Both the position numbers and the translations under genes were made by a program. A stretch of DNA of 64,000 nucleotides, from the NCBI GenBank assembly GCA_025175895.1, contig CM045988.1:91981137-92045136 (forward strand), written 5' to 3'. A model generated the notes under the pieces. It made no database searches, had not been told where the DNA came from, and saw nothing but the letters and a program-made list of their open reading frames with translations. Positions 26,837-39,875 of this stretch are shown in pieces. This DNA is from Wurfbainia villosa. Taxonomy: Eukaryota; Streptophyta; Magnoliopsida; Zingiberales; Zingiberaceae. Numbering within the stretch: the first letter of the stretch is position 1; the number at the start of each line of letters is the position of its first letter.

Positions 26837-27286
26837 TGGAATTATTGTATCTAAATGAAGTCGGCGTGAATTTTAAAGTAACAATAAATAATAATACTAT
26901 AATTATTAGGTTTACAGTGCTTTTGTCGGTTTGTTGTCGGTGGTCTAAGTTATTCTCTTCGTCGAAGGAGAAAGATGCTCACCGTTTGAAGGATGATCAC
27001 AATTCGTAAAATCGAAAGATCTCCACTCTTCCACAAATCAAATCCGACTGTGCCTTGGGTGTTTTCAGAACTCCTCATTCTCTCCGACAATCTGACGACG
27101 TTCTCACAATACTCATTTTCTGTAGCCTGACGGTGATCCTCGTGCTCACCCCTCTTCCATTTCTCTCTTGGATGCACTTCCTTTTATAAGGATCACTGCA
27201 GCACACGACTACGTGCATTTCATGCGCTACAATCACACGTTGTCATTCATGGCAACGTGTAAGCAATTAAAAAAAAATTGTCTACA
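26837..27286 (-). repeat. 3' LTR of the outer copia element
   Basis: This 450-bp copy aligns with 51951-52402 throughout, including the shared block TCTCTCTTGGA-GCACTTCCTTTTATAAGGAT. It starts 177 bp after the cytochrome b5 stop. Confidence 0.85.
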
Positions 27287-28442
27287 TCTCTCACTCGTCC
27301 AAGTTATGCTACATAGGCAAATGGTCATATAGATCAATAAGAGGTATTTAGCCACATATACTGAATAGAGTCGGAGTCTATAGTCACCAAGACTAAAAGA
27401 ACAGAGATCATTAGTCACAAAAATAAATAAAACATCCAATTCATACTTAGAAAAATGATTCGTGCGACAGCAAGCACACTAAGCAATTCAATGTTAAGAA
27501 AGTTGTTACATCTTATATAGTTGCTCATAGAGCGATCATGCTTAGAAAAATTGTTACATCTAACTTAGCCACTCCCCAAATGATACATAATCATTCTCTG
27601 AATGACACATAGTTATTTATCCGATATCACACAACCATCCTCTATGTGGCGCACAATCGTTCTCCTAGAGACATCCATATCTTACTATTTATTCAGATTA
27701 AATAATCTTCATTTACATCAATATGAGCATCTATAATCCCTCATTATGACCATCATGTCAAGAGCATGTTTCATATTCTCAATATTCACAATCATTTCTA
27801 TACACAACAGAAATGGGTCGACTAGTGAATAATTCTCAAAAGATGTAAATCTATTTAATGTTCCTTTTTAGCTCGAATCCATTCATTTTAATCGATTGTT
27901 TTCCTAGTCATGTTTCATAAATTGAATCATCCATAATCAATAAATTTACATATTAAAGTAGCAGCTCCATATTAAAACTTCAAGTAGATAGTTAAATAGT
28001 CACTTATGACAAATACTGAGATTAACATATAATCTTAAAAGGTTCACATAGTAGAGAAGCAGAGATACATTGTCCTACTATCCTTATTGTCATTTTAACA
28101 TATGTGGTATGAATCACATGTTATGATATTATTCTCTTTACTAATAAAGAGTGTACGTTTTTCTCAAATCAACATCGTATATATTTCGATCTAGACATTC
28201 CCAATGTCTAATCCTAAATTCAACATATGAATTCTAATCTGGCTCTAAACAAGTATAGTAAATGGTGGGTGCATTTACTTCGACCATCAATTTTCAAATG
28301 ATCACATCTTGATCCAAATATCAAGACGACCACAACTTATAGGAATATTGTAATAATTTTACAGCTACATAAGCTGACCTATAAGCACCTATCTTACTCT
28401 ATTAATACATAACAAATAGAGATGATTATTCATATGAGAGGA
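27287..28442 (-). other. 3' untranslated region of the outer copia element
   Basis: This 1.15 kb joins the left LTR to the insertion site of the Sirevirus-like element and continues at 37107. The bases next to the LTR, GAGTGAGAGA on the minus strand, are a weak polypurine tract. No coding sequence is seen. Confidence 0.7.
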
Positions 28443-28447
28443 TCAAT
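28443..28447. repeat. Target site duplication TCAAT (left)
   Basis: TCAAT immediately precedes the LTR start TGTTGGATCG and is repeated at 37102-37106 directly after the other LTR end ...CACCAACA. Confidence 0.9.
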
Positions 28448-29573
28448 TGTTGGATCGATGCGGTTCGCTAGAGGGGGGGTGAATAGCGAAAAGCCTTTTT
28501 CTTTCGAATTCGTTTCAAGACAAATATACTCAGCGGAAATGTAAATGAAACAAAAGGAGACAAGTTTATTTTTTTACTTGGTTCGTAGCTTTCGGCTACT
28601 ACTCCAAGGCCCTAACGGTCCTAGACCGTGTACGGAGGGCAATTCACTAAAACACTCCTCCTCGTTGGAGGTAGGAGTTTGACGATTACAAAAAAACTTC
28701 GAAGCAAAATGATAGAGAGACAAACCCTCTCTTCTATTAAAGTAAAATGCAACGATAGAAAAACCTCGAGTAAAAGAGTTGCAATATTGAAAACAATAAC
28801 AAGGATTATACCAACAACTAAAAAGAAAGACCTTAAGCTAGGGTTGTTGGCAGCACTTCGTTGTCGTAGAGTCGTCGGAGAGTCGCAGCGTTGCAGAAGC
28901 TTTTGAGCACTTAGAATTCTTGTTAAAACCCTAGGTTATGACCTCCTTTTATAGCCTTTGAGCCCCTTTTCGAGAGGAACCCTAGCCAATCATATTTGAG
29001 CACCATTCCCCTTGAAATTTGGTGATAAACCTTGACTCGAGGTGATCCTTCGACCAAGAATGATCGATGGCCATCACCACGATCGTGGCAAGATCAATCG
29101 AGTGCTAGCCGTAGTCACCCGACTGATGGACGGCAGTCGAGTCCTTCAGGTTGACAGTCGACTGATGCTGGCTGCAAGGCAATGTTAGCTTAAAGAAAAT
29201 ATTATTTTGATGGTCGTCGACCGTCCGATCTCGACCTAGACCACCTATGAGATGTCTTGGGTCGGATCTACGCTTAAGTCTTTCCCCGTAACGAGGATAC
29301 GACCTTACTTACACTCGCACACACGAGCTTACCTCGATACTTATGTGTTGCTTTTGCTTCCGGCCTTCCACTCAATTCCTTCGGCTCCCTCCGAAGTCAC
29401 TTGAGTGTCGCCCGACCACCGCGGCTTCCTCCGGGTGTCGCTAGCCTTCAGCTCCAGCTTTAGCAATTTTCTGCACACTCGATTCAGCTCGTGAGATAAC
29501 AATATGAGCTTAACTTTGTATCGTTAGCTATAATCAAAACTCAGGTTCGACTTAGGTGCCTACTGCACCAACA
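28448..29573 (-). repeat. 3' LTR of the Sirevirus-like element
   Basis: This 1,126-bp LTR begins TGTTGGATCGATGCGG and ends TACTGCACCAACA, pairing with 35999-37101. The last 440 bp (from about 29160) are almost unchanged between copies, while the first half differs by many small indels. Confidence 0.9.
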
Positions 29574-30080
29574 ATCTCCCCCTTTTTGATTTATGGCAAA
29601 TCCACATACAAAGTTAAGAAAAAACAAATTAAGTGCATTAAGTAAAATGAGCAAGAGATATGCATGAATGTGTAGGAGTATATAAAAACTCTTTTTCAAG
29701 TGCTCCCCCTTGACGAATCCTCCCCCTTGACCGAGGGTGAGTACTTGAGAAAGAGTTTTAACTCTCCCCCTTGATATTTGCTACTAAAAAAGAATTAAGT
29801 AACCGAAATTACTTAATATTGGCCATAGTATTTAAAATAAGTTTTAAGTTAAGAAAATGATTTCTTAACCTTGGCCTTTACTTTCGTTTTGTTAACAAGT
29901 TAACTTAAAGTTAAGTAAATTATTTGTTAACAAAAACAAGTTAACTAAATATGTTTAAGTTAAGAATTCCCTTAACTTGTTTTGTTAACTTAAAGTTAAG
30001 TAAGCCTTGGCCAAAAAAAATTGATCCCTTAACTTTAATTTGGTCGATCCCTTAACTTTGGCCTTTTTTTCCCCCTTTTG
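29574..30080 (-). promoter_or_regulatory. Polypurine tract plus extra purine-tract copies
   Basis: Next to the LTR the minus strand reads ATCAAAAAGGGGGAGAT. Further AAGGGGGAG motifs occur on the minus strand at about 29703-29711, 29720-29727 and 29764-29772, and a GGGGGAAAAAAA tract at about 30064-30076. Repeated polypurine tracts upstream of the 3' LTR are a described Sirevirus feature. The stretch 29860-30010 also repeats GTTAACTTAAAGTTAAGTAA-like palindromes. Confidence 0.75.
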
Positions 30081-30500
30081 CCATATATCGAAAAAAGCGA
30101 GGGTGTGTGTGGAATAAGTATTAATTTTAAAGTCCAAGCATGTTCCACATTATTTCGAAAATAATATACTGAAAATAATTTCATCTATAAAATATTCGAC
30201 TCATATTTGGCTTGATTGATATGAAAGATCAACCAGTCCTGGTCAGAGTCGGTTAGTATGTATGATTATACTCCATGGTTCATGGCGATGCACTAGCTCT
30301 ACATCTGGAACCAGGAGTAAGGTCCTAACATCTCGCGGCCATCTACGTGGCTAAGTACACAAACACATTAGTCTTATGTGTTGTGAGATGTACTGGCTCC
30401 TTAAATCTATAGGTGCATGATATCTAAAGTATGTCCTATGCTAGTTCCATAATAATGAAAAAGAAAGAAATAGTAGTAAGAACATATAATTTGCAAGTAC

Positions 30501-33200
30501 CTATTCTATTACGCACATGCTCAATTTTCGTCTTAATAGACTAAATTCGGCTTCGAGTAGGGGTTTAGTAAATAGGTCTACCAAGTTGGACTTCGATTCG
30601 ACGTATTCGAGTTGTATGGCTCCGTTGGCCACATGTTCTCGAATGAAATGGTGTTTGACCTCTATATGTTTGGTCCTAGAGTGACATATCGGATTCTTTG
30701 TAAGATTAATTGAACTAATGTTATCTACGTGAAGTTTAGTATTCGTAAAGTCTAACTTAAAGTCGCGGAGAGTGTATTTCATCCTAAGAAGCTGCGAGAC
30801 ACACTCACCCATCGCGATGTATTCGACTTCGGTGGTAGATAAAGCAACACAGTGTTGCTTCCTACTGCACCAACTCACTAGACTCGAGCCGAGAAGTTGA
30901 CAACAACCACTCGTGCTCTTTCTATCGAGCTTACTACCGGCATAGTCCGAATCGGAGTAGCCGGCTAGTTCGAACTCGGTGGATCTAGGATACCAAATAC
31001 CGACATTAAGTGTACCCTTTAGATATCTAAGGATACGCTTAACTAGGGTTAGGTGAGACTCCTTAGCACAGGTTTGAAACCTGGCGCACATACTTACTGC
31101 GAATAGGATGTCGGGTCGACTCGCAGTTAAGTATAGGAGACTTCCTATCGCGCTCCTATAGTACTTTAAGTCAATGGACTTACTTTCTAGGTCTTCCCCT
31201 ATGTTAACATTTATCGCCATTAGGGTGTTTATTACCTTAGCGTCTTGCATTCCAAATCTTTTAATTAACTCCTTAGTGTATTTTTGTTGATATAGGTATA
31301 TATCATCCTTAGTTTGTTTAATTTGTAGACCTAAAAAGAAACTTAACTCGCCTACCAAGTTCATTTCGAACTCACTTTCCATGAGCGAAACGAACTCGTT
31401 TAGTAAGGCTGAGTTAGAGGTTCCAAAAATTATATCGTCTACGTAAATTTGAGCTATGAATATTTCTTTACCTAAGGTTTTTACGAAGAGAGTTGGGTCA
31501 ACTAAACCTTGGTTAAACCCTTTTGACTTAAGATGGATTGAAAGTCTCTCGTACCAAGCTCGAGGAGCTTGTTTAAGTCCATAGAGAGCTTTCTTAAGTT
31601 TTAGAACATGATCGGGTTTATCTAGATTTTCGAATCCGGGGGATTGGCTAACATAAACTTCTTCTTTAATGTATCCATTTAGGAATGCCGACTTAACATC
31701 CATTTGAAATAGCTTAAATCCTCGATGTGCGGCATAAGCTAGCAACATTCGAATGGATTCGAGTCTAGCTACTGGGGCATAGGTTTCATCGTAATCTAAG
31801 CCTTCGACTTGACTAAACCCTTTGGCAACTAACCTAGCCTTGTTTCTAACTACTTTACCTTTATCATCAAGCTTATTTCGAAACACCCATCTTGTTCCAA
31901 TTATCGTTTTGTCTTTAGGTGGTGGTACTAATTCCCACACTTCATTCCTAGTAAATTGAGCTAGCTCTTCTTGCATTGCAATAATCCAATCGGGATCAAG
32001 AAGAGCTTGTTCAATTGATTTGGGTTCTATCTTTGAAATTAAGGAAATTTGACTAAGGTTCCTATAGGATGCTCTAGTTCGAACTCCTAGATTAGGATCT
32101 CCTATCACTTGATCGATAGGGTGGTTAGTCTGAATCCTAGATTGGGTTGGGTTTGTGTCACTTAATGCTTGATCAATGGGGTGACTTGGTTGAACACTAG
32201 TTTGACTCGGATCACTTGTCACTTGGTCGACAAGAGAAGTTGGTTGATGTGGATTAGACTCGATCTCAGGATCGGAGACGAGTTTGGTATCAGTGGGCTC
32301 AACACTTGGGGTCATTAAGGGTTTTGTAGGTTCGGGTACTTCATCGAACACTACATTAATAGTCTCTTTGACTTTAAGGGTATCGTGGTTATTTACCCTA
32401 TAGGCCCTACTCGTGGTTGAGTATCCTAAGAAGATTCCGGTGGAGGTTTTGGATTTGAATTTCCCTAGGTGGTTCTTAGTGTTTAAGATATGTACTTTAC
32501 ATCCAAATACCCTAAAGTACTTGATGTTGGGTACTTTATTGTGATAAATCTCGTAGGAGGTCTTAAGGTGCCTTTTTACCATAAGGATCCTATTCTGGAC
32601 ATAGCAAGCCGTGCTAACGGCTTCTGCCCAAAACCTATCAGGTAGGTCGTATTCGTTCAACATGGTCCTAGCGGCTTCTTGTAGAGTTCGGTTTTTCCGC
32701 TCCACTAGGCCATTTTGTTGAGGGGTCCTAGGGCAAGAGAATTCATGGTAGTATCCGTTTAGGTTACAGAAGTCGATGAACCTTTGATTTTCGAATTCAC
32801 CACCATGATCGCTTCTAAGTCTTTTAACCTTAAGGTTTTTTTGATTCTCGATTAATTTGAATAGATTGATTAATTGATCTAGGGTATCATTTTTATGTTT
32901 GATGAACCTAACTCAGGTAAACCTGGAGTAGTCGTCAATTAAGACTAAGCAATATTGGCTTCTATTGAGTGACTTGGCTCCATGTGAATCGAATAGATCC
33001 ATATGCAGGAGCTCAAGTACACTTGAGGTTCGTTCTTGGTTAGTTAACTTGTGTTGTGTCCTAGGTTGTTTTCTTTGTTGACAAGCATTACAGATTTTAT
33101 TAACCAAATTGTTGAGGTTGGGTAAGCCTCTGACTAAGCCACTCTGACTCATCTTGTGGACGAGTCTTGGGTGCGAGTGACCGAGTCGTCGGTGCCACAA
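30501..33200 (-). pseudogene. Copia pol: integrase, reverse transcriptase and RNase H, one in-frame stop
   Basis: A single reading frame runs from 33200 to the stop at 30501, interrupted only by TGA at 32913-32915, where related proteins have Trp (RFT-stop-VRFIKHKND). The upstream part holds the integrase zinc-binding HHCC region (WHRRLGH...CNACQQRK) and the first catalytic Asp (HMDLFD). After the TGA come SDHGGEF and PQQNGLVERKNR with the other catalytic residues. In the 734-codon downstream frame, counted from 32705, RT motifs are FQMDVKSAFLNG (about 334-345), LKKALYGLKQAPRAW and the catalytic YVDD (421-424). The RNase H region starts near GYSDSDYAG and has KSTSGCC and LSTTEVEY. Upstream of 33200 protease is degenerate: the expected DSG motif reads DGD near 33560. 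One point mutation separates a readable integrase-RT frame from a broken one. Confidence 0.9.
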
Positions 33201-34153
33201 CCATGATTCCTCTTCCTATGTCATAAGACATTTGGCTGAGGATTTGATTAAGTTAATTGTATAAATGTTATTTGTCCTAGTTCCTTTGAGTATTGTTTTA
33301 GCTGTTTTATTTGTTTTAATTACACATTCATTTTCTAAAAATACGACCTTATAGTTATTGTCACATAATTGACTTACGCTAAGCAGGTTATATTCAAAAT
33401 TCTCTACAAGTAATACATTTTTTATAATAAATTCGAGTCAGCTCGAGCATCACCCGATCCGATGATTTTGAGCTTGCGCTATTCCCAAAGGCTACCGATC
33501 CTTGTCGCTTGAATCGGTTGTGAATTTGAGTTGATCCCTGGCCATGTGTCGAGCAATCACCGTCTAACATCCATTGATCCTACACACAAGGTGGTTGATC
33601 GATGTTAGATTTTAAAAAATTGGTTGTGAGTTGTTAAACCTAGGTCATCTCACCTGTGTCTATATGATCAAGCATGTTATACTTATGTGTTTTTTTGTGA
33701 GATGACTTCTAATTAAGTTGATTAAGTGCATTTAGGTTCAAGTAATTTTATGTTAGATTTGGATTTGACCCTAGGCTTGTCAAGTTTACCTTTTCAAGAT
33801 CATGGCTTCCAGGTCGTGGCGAGGCACAGGGGCCTTCTTTTATCGGATCATCGACCACTTCCTTAGACAAAGCCATTTTCAAGAAAATGATGACTTGACT
33901 CACCTAAGATTATTTCCTAGTCTAACTGGTTATTTTTGAAAAGAGGCTCCCCGAGGCTCAATCTTTTCGAAGAATTTTAGTTGGTTATGTTTTTGAAAAG
34001 AGGCTCCCCGAGGCTCAATCTTTTCGAAGAATTTTAGTTGGTTATGTTCATGTTTTAAGTGAGTTCACAAGTTTTAAAGCACAAACTTTCTAAGTTAAAG
34101 CATGCAATTTCTAAGTTAAAGCACAAACTTTCTAAGTTAAAAACATGCAATTT

Positions 34154-35780
34154 CTAAGTTAAAGCATAAACATGTTTTGTACTGGCTCCCCCTAGACCGT
34201 TGAATCGGTTCGGTCTATCCACATAGTGGATTTGGTCCTTGGGAATCCAGTACGGGTTGGATCCTAGAGTTAAAATCAAAAGGTTCTTAGGGACCCATGC
34301 TTGGACATGTTTCCTATGTCGACTTACAATCGATATATACAACCTATTAGTCGTGTTTGAGTTAAACCCTAGTCCAGCCTTGTTGTACACGGTTTGAGAT
34401 CCAAGTAGGAGGTCAAGTCCTTTGGATCCCGAAGTAAATCTTTCCAACGTGTTCCTAAGATCTTCGACTTGACTTTTCAAGAGTGAGTTCTCAACTTCGA
34501 GTTTTTCAACCCGAGTTGAGTCCTTCTCTTGAACTCGACTAGTCGAAGAGGTTAGGGAGACCTTGTGTTTGAGGAGTTTGACCTCCTCAACCAGGGTCTC
34601 GACCTTGGACTCGGATTTAACTAATTTTCTAGACAAGAACCTAACCGTATTTTGTAAAGTATTGAATAAAGTTCGACTTACTTTAAGGGTATCTTTTGAA
34701 CCGGATGTGTATCCGTGGCTTGACTTGAAGGTAGCTTCATAGTCCGAGTCATCCTCAGGTTCTGACTCAAGTTCAGGTTCGGTCTCCGTGTCTGACTCAA
34801 TTGATTTCACCATGAAGACGTGGTCTTCGTCTTCTTCGGATGACGCTTCTTCCCATGTCGCGTTGAGGGCCTTCTTGTGCTTAGGTGCTTTGTGGTTGAG
34901 CTTGGGGCACTCGGACTTGATATGTCCAAACCTGTTACACTCATAACACCTAATATTAGAACTTTTAGGCTTACCTTGGTTGGGTCGAGTTGTGGTTCGC
35001 TCGTCCCTTGGCTATCCTTCGAGCCAGGTTCATTAGCTTCGACCAATTTCCGGGTCAACTTCTTCTTCTGACTCGCCTTCCTCCTCGGTTGGTGGTGGCT
35101 TGCTTTACATTTTCTTCTTCTTTGAACTCGCAAACAAGGATATACCTCTGGGTTCCGAGTTGACGCTCATGTAATTCAAAATCGAAAAAGAGTTCATCTA
35201 ATCTAAGTTTAGAGAGGTCCTTGAGACCTTGTAAGGCATCGACCATGGATGCCCATAAGGTAGTCCTCGGAAAAGAGTTTAGAACATACCTTATAAGGTC
35301 ACGGTTTTCGACCTTTTGCCCGATTGCGTGTAGGTTGTTGACTATGTCTTGGATACGGGCGTAGAGTTGCGTCGCGGACTCGTGTTCCTGCATTTTTAGA
35401 TTATATAATTTATTGAACAAGAGGTCGCGCTTACATACCTTGGCTTCATCGGTCCCTTCGTAGCTCCACTAGTTTTGTCCAAAGATCTTGTGCGCGTATG
35501 AAGAGGCCGACGCGATTTAGCTCCTCTTTGGATAGGCCGCATTGGAGGATTTGTGTTGCCTTGGCGTCGGCTTCAACTTGTCGTTTTGTCGCAATGGTCC
35601 ATTGATTGTAATCCAAGGATTCACCTTCTTCATTAGTAGGAAGGGTGAACCCGGTTTGGATCATAATCCACATCTCTATTTGGGTTTTTAAAAAGCATTC
35701 CATCCGACCCTTCCAATAACGGAAGTCATCTCCGTTGTAAAACGGAGGTCTGACGGTGCTAAAACCTCGAGATGGGCCAT
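34154..35780 (-). pseudogene. Sirevirus-like gag, frameshifted
   Basis: The start codon at 35780-35778 (MAHLE) is followed by a one-base deletion relative to the related gag at 42167. The frame then reads STVRPPFYNGDDFRYWKGRM and the UBN2-like gag domain to about 35450, shifts again, and continues at 35420-35055 (LYNLKMQEHESATQLYARI...). A CCHC knuckle (RCYECNRFGHIKSECPK) lies at about 34905-34955. The C-terminal part (34813-34154) has an acidic stretch and a Leu/Glu-rich coiled coil (KSESKVETLVEEVKLLKHKV) and ends KHVYALT-stop. It is homologous along its length to the three gag copies on the opposite strand at 42167-48312, except that those lack the knuckle. Confidence 0.88.
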
Positions 35781-35983
35781 TAGAACAAAAGACACAAGGA
35801 GACGACGACGAAGAAACTAGCAACGCATAAAAACACAAAAACAAGTGTCAAGACTCGCGCCTTGGATTAGTAGCGGAGAATACTTAACAAAGCGAAATAA
35901 ATCCAAAAAAGAAAAAAACAGAATTAAAAGAAAAAAATCTGTAAAATGGCTAGATTGGTGGTTTCACCAAATCTTAGCAACCC

Positions 35984-35998
35984 CTACTCGATATCAAT
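35984..35998 (-). promoter_or_regulatory. Degenerate primer binding site of the Sirevirus-like element
   Basis: After the LTR end CGATCCAACA the minus strand reads ATTGATATCGAGTAG, a mutated form of ATTGGTATCAGAGCG, which is seen intact at 41676-41690. The following leader (GCTAAGATTTGGTGAAACCA) is shared with that element. Confidence 0.8.
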
Positions 35999-37101
35999 TG
36001 TTGGATCGATGCGTTCGCCAGAGGGGGTGAATAGCTAAAAGCCTTTTCTTCAATTCGCTTCAAGACAAATATACGCAGCGGAAAGAAATGTAAATGAAAA
36101 AAAAAAGAGACAAGTTTGTTTTTTACTTGGTTCGTGAGCCTTCGACTACTACTCCAAGGCCCTAACGGGTCTAGACCGTACTGAGGGCAATTCACTAAAA
36201 CACTCCTCCTCGCTGGAGGTAGGAGTTTGACGATTACAAAAAAACTCAAGCAAAATGATAGAGAGACAAACCTCTCTTCTATTAAAGTAAAATGCAACGA
36301 TAGAAAAACCTCGAGTAAAAGAGTTGTAATATTGAAAACAATAACAAGGATTATACCAACAACTAAAAGAAAGACCTTAAGCTAGGGTAAGACTTCGTTG
36401 TCGTAGAGTCGCCGGAGAGTCGCAGCATGAAGCTTTTGAGCACTTAGAATTCTTGTTAAAACCCTAGGTTAGGACCTCCTTTATAGCCTTGAGCTCCTTT
36501 TCGAGAGGAACCCTAGCCAATCATATTTGAGCACCATTCCTCAAATTTAGTGATAAACCTTGACTCCTCGAGGTCGATCCGACCAAGAATGACCGATGGC
36601 CATCACCAATCGATCGTCGGGCAAGATCACGAGAGTGCTAGCCGTATTCACCCGACTGATGGACGGCAATCGAGTCCTTCAGTTAGCGGCTGATCGCTAC
36701 CGCAAGGCAATGTTAGCTTAAAGAAAATATTATTTTGACGGTCGTCGACCGTCCGATCTCGACCTAGACCACCTATGAGATGTCTTAGGTCGGATCTACG
36801 CTTAAGTCTTTCCCCGTAACGAGGATACGACCTTACTTACACTCGCACACACGAGCTTACCTCGATACTTACGTGTTGCTTTTGCTTCCGGCCTTCCACT
36901 CAATTCCTTCGGCTCCCTCCGAAGTCACTTGAGTGTCGCCCGACCACCGCGGCTTCCTCCGGGTGTCGCTAGCCTTCAGCTCCAGCTTTAGCAATTTTCT
37001 GCACACTCGATTCAGCTCGTGAGATAACAACATGAGCTTAACTTTGGATCGTTTGCTATAATCAAAACTCAGGTTCGACTTAGGTGCCTACTGCACCAAC
37101 A
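35999..37101 (-). repeat. 5' LTR of the Sirevirus-like element
   Basis: This 1,103-bp partner of 28448-29573 has matching ends and is 23 bp shorter because of scattered small deletions. Confidence 0.9.
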
Positions 37102-37106
37102 TCAAT
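37102..37106. repeat. Target site duplication TCAAT (right)
   Basis: Matches 28443-28447; the outer copia element resumes here. Confidence 0.9.
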
Positions 37107-37279
37107 CACTACCTGCCAACATGCTCACTGAGATCTTATCACTAAAATGTAACATTTCACATACACTGAATAGATTATGACATTTCATACAATCAAATCG
37201 CAATATCTTATTGTCAATTACAATATCGTTACATTCTTCGAAGTCTTATAGATTTTACATGCTCATTAAATGACTCTCT

Positions 37280-37790
37280 AGTCAGTGGCTTAGTAAAAGG
37301 ATCTGTAAGCATAGCACGTGTACGGATATACTCAAGAATCACCTTTTTTTAGCAACAATATCCCTTACAAAATTATACTTTATAACTATGTACTTGTCTT
37401 TGCTGTGATATTTAAGGTCCTTGGCAAAAGCTATAGTAGCTTGATATCAAGAGATGACACCGGACTCCCATCCGCCCTAATCTTCAAATACTTTAGGAGT
37501 CTCCTTAACTGCATCGCTTCAGACACCGCTAAACATGTCAAATATTCAGCTTATATTGTTGATAAGGTCACACAAGCCTATTTCTTACTGTTTCAGGAGA
37601 TGACACCACCATTCAACAAGAATGCATAGATTGATGTGGATTTTTCATCATTCAGGTCTCCTGCCCAATCTGCATCTGAATAGCCCTTCAGGCTCATATC
37701 TGATCCTTGAAAATAGAGATAATAATCTGTTATCGCTTTCAGATATCTGAATATTCTCTTCACCGCCTTCCAGTGTCTCAGTTCTGGGTT
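37280..37790 (-). pseudogene. RNase H region of the outer copia element
   Basis: Read on the minus strand from 37790, broken frames resemble copia RNase H: a YLKAVTDYYLYF-like start, then a GYSDADWAGD-like block and a LSTAEAEY-like region, with stops and shifts in between. It continues the RT remnants at 37800-38724. Confidence 0.7.
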
Positions 37791-37799
37791 TGATTGGAA

Positions 37800-39842
37800 C
37801 TAGCTGACTAAGCAAACAACATAGTTGATATCAGGACGAGTGCATAACATAGTGTACATCAAACTACCAATAACACCGACATATGATTTTTTATTCATCT
37901 CGCCTATTTGCTCAAGAGTCTTGGGACTCATACTCTTGTTCAAAATAACACCTTTCACAATAGGTGTATGTTCACTGTTACAATCAAACATGCTGAAATG
38001 TTGTAACATCTTATTGATATAAGATTCTTGAGACAAACCTAACAGTCTTTTAGATCGACCCCTGATGATCTTAACTCCTAAAATATATTCAGCTTCTCCC
38101 ATATTCATTATGTCAAACTGTGATGAAATTCACTCTTTGACATCTATAACAAAATCTATATCATTTTTCGCTATCAGCGCATCATCAACATATACTGATA
38201 AAATGACATATTTTTATTTTTTCCTTTTTTAGGAAAATACAATGATCCTCATTGATCATTTTGAAACCATAAGATAAAACAACTTCGTTAAATCTTATGT
38301 TCTATTGACTTGACGTTTGCTTTAGTCTATATATAGACTTTTTAAGTCTACATACTTTTTCTTCTTGGCCTTCAGCAATGAAACCTTCTGACTGAACCAT
38401 ATAGATTTTCTCGTCAAGCTCACCATTAAAGAAAATGATTTTTACATTTATATGATATAATTTCAAATCATAATGCACCACAAAAGTCAAAATAACTCAG
38501 ATTGATACAAATTTTACTATAGAAGAAAAGGATTCTTCATAGTCAATATCTTCCAATTGGGTAAATCCTTTTGCAACCAAACGAGCTTTGTATCGATTAA
38601 TCGATCCATCAACTTTCCTCTTTATTTTGAGAATCCATTTATTCCCAATAGCCCTTTGGCTAGGAGGAAGATCGACTAAATCCCAAACTTGATTCTGAAT
38701 CATCCACTCCATCTCTTCAATCATTGCAGCTTTCCACTTTCTCTAACTCTACATCTCAAAGCTTTTTTAATCGATTGAGGTTCATCATCATCAATTGAGA
38801 GTGTCATTATTGTCTCATTCTCAATATCAAATCTCTTCTTAGATTTGATCTTACAAATACTTTTTTGTAAGTTGGGATGTTGAGAAGTCACCTCGTGACC
38901 AGACATAATACTCTCACTCGGTTGATTAGACTCAGACATCTCTCTTGACACCTCTCTTGTTGATAATGTCTCATCATCCTCAAATAGAGAAATTATCTTA
39001 TCAACTTCACATCTAGTTGGGAACTTAGTTTCGAGAAAAGTGACATCTCTCGAATCTGATTCGGAGATCGTTCCATTTTGTTGCTCACCTATGAAAACAT
39101 AATCTTTGGAGGTATTAGAATATCTTATAAAAATACATTTCTTACCTTTATGTCCTAGTTTTCCATACTTATGAGAACTATCATGAATATAGACAACTGA
39201 CCACAAGGGTCTCAGATTGCTCAAATCTGATTTTCTGATTGTCCAACGTTCATATAGGGTAGATGGGATTGACTTTGAAAGCACTTTGTTAAGTATATAG
39301 ACCGCAGCTAATAATGCATCTCCCCAATAGGAGATTGATAAATTAGCTTGCACCATCATAGACCTAATCATTTCAAGAAGAGTCTTATTTCTTCTCTCAG
39401 CAACTCCATTTTGCTGTAGAGTTCCTGGGATTGTCAACTGTCTAATAATCCTCTTATCATTACATATTATCTTAAATATATCAGATAAATATTTTCCTTT
39501 ACGGTCAGTGCGTAAAGTCTTAACTTTACGTTCCGTTTGATTCTCAACTTCGTTCATATAACGAATGAAGTAATCTAATGCTTCAGATTTATGAGAAATT
39601 AAATACACATGACTGAAACAAGAGAAATCATCAATAAATATAATGAAATAGGAAGTTTCATGTATAGCCTTCACATTCATTGGACCATAAATATCCGAAT
39701 GAATTAATTGCAATGGTGACTCAGCCCTAATAGCCTTACCAAATGATTTCCTATTTGCTTTTCCAACAAGGCAATGCTCACATATAGACAAACTAATCTT
39801 AGCCCGAGAGCTCAATAAATCCTCTTTAGCTAACTGATTCAT
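37800..39842 (-). pseudogene. Integrase and reverse transcriptase of the outer copia element, broken
   Basis: The frame 39842-38721 holds a copia integrase core with the catalytic triad visible as HSDIYGP, RTDRKGKY and GVAERRNKT, preceded by ICEHCLVGK of the zinc-binding region. RT continues in pieces: 38724-38497 (NKWILKIKRKVDG, KARLVAKGFTQ), 38490-38302 (LKLYHINVKIIFFNGELDEKIYM, mutated from the usual DVK-AFLNG), a YVDD motif at 38181-38192, and the thumb region 38108-37800 (YLGVKI-type, GSLMYTMLCTRPDI). Several frameshifts and stops separate the pieces, so the enzyme is dead. It differs clearly from the nested Sirevirus-like pol. Confidence 0.85.
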
Positions 39843-39875
39843 GTGATATTGTCCTATATGTCCTAATCTAGCATG

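Larger units (their letters stand above)
28448..37101 (-). mobile_element. Sirevirus-like Ty1/copia retrotransposon nested in the outer element
   Basis: An 8,654-bp element flanked by a perfect TCAAT duplication, reading on the minus strand: 5' LTR (35999-37101), primer site, gag with coiled coil and CCHC knuckle (35780-34154), remnants of protease (about 33500-33600), integrase-RT-RNase H (33200-30501), a 3' region with several purine tracts (29574-30500) and 3' LTR (28448-29573). Long gag with a coiled coil and multiplied polypurine tracts are known Sirevirus traits. The LTRs show many short indels and replaced patches. Confidence 0.88.
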
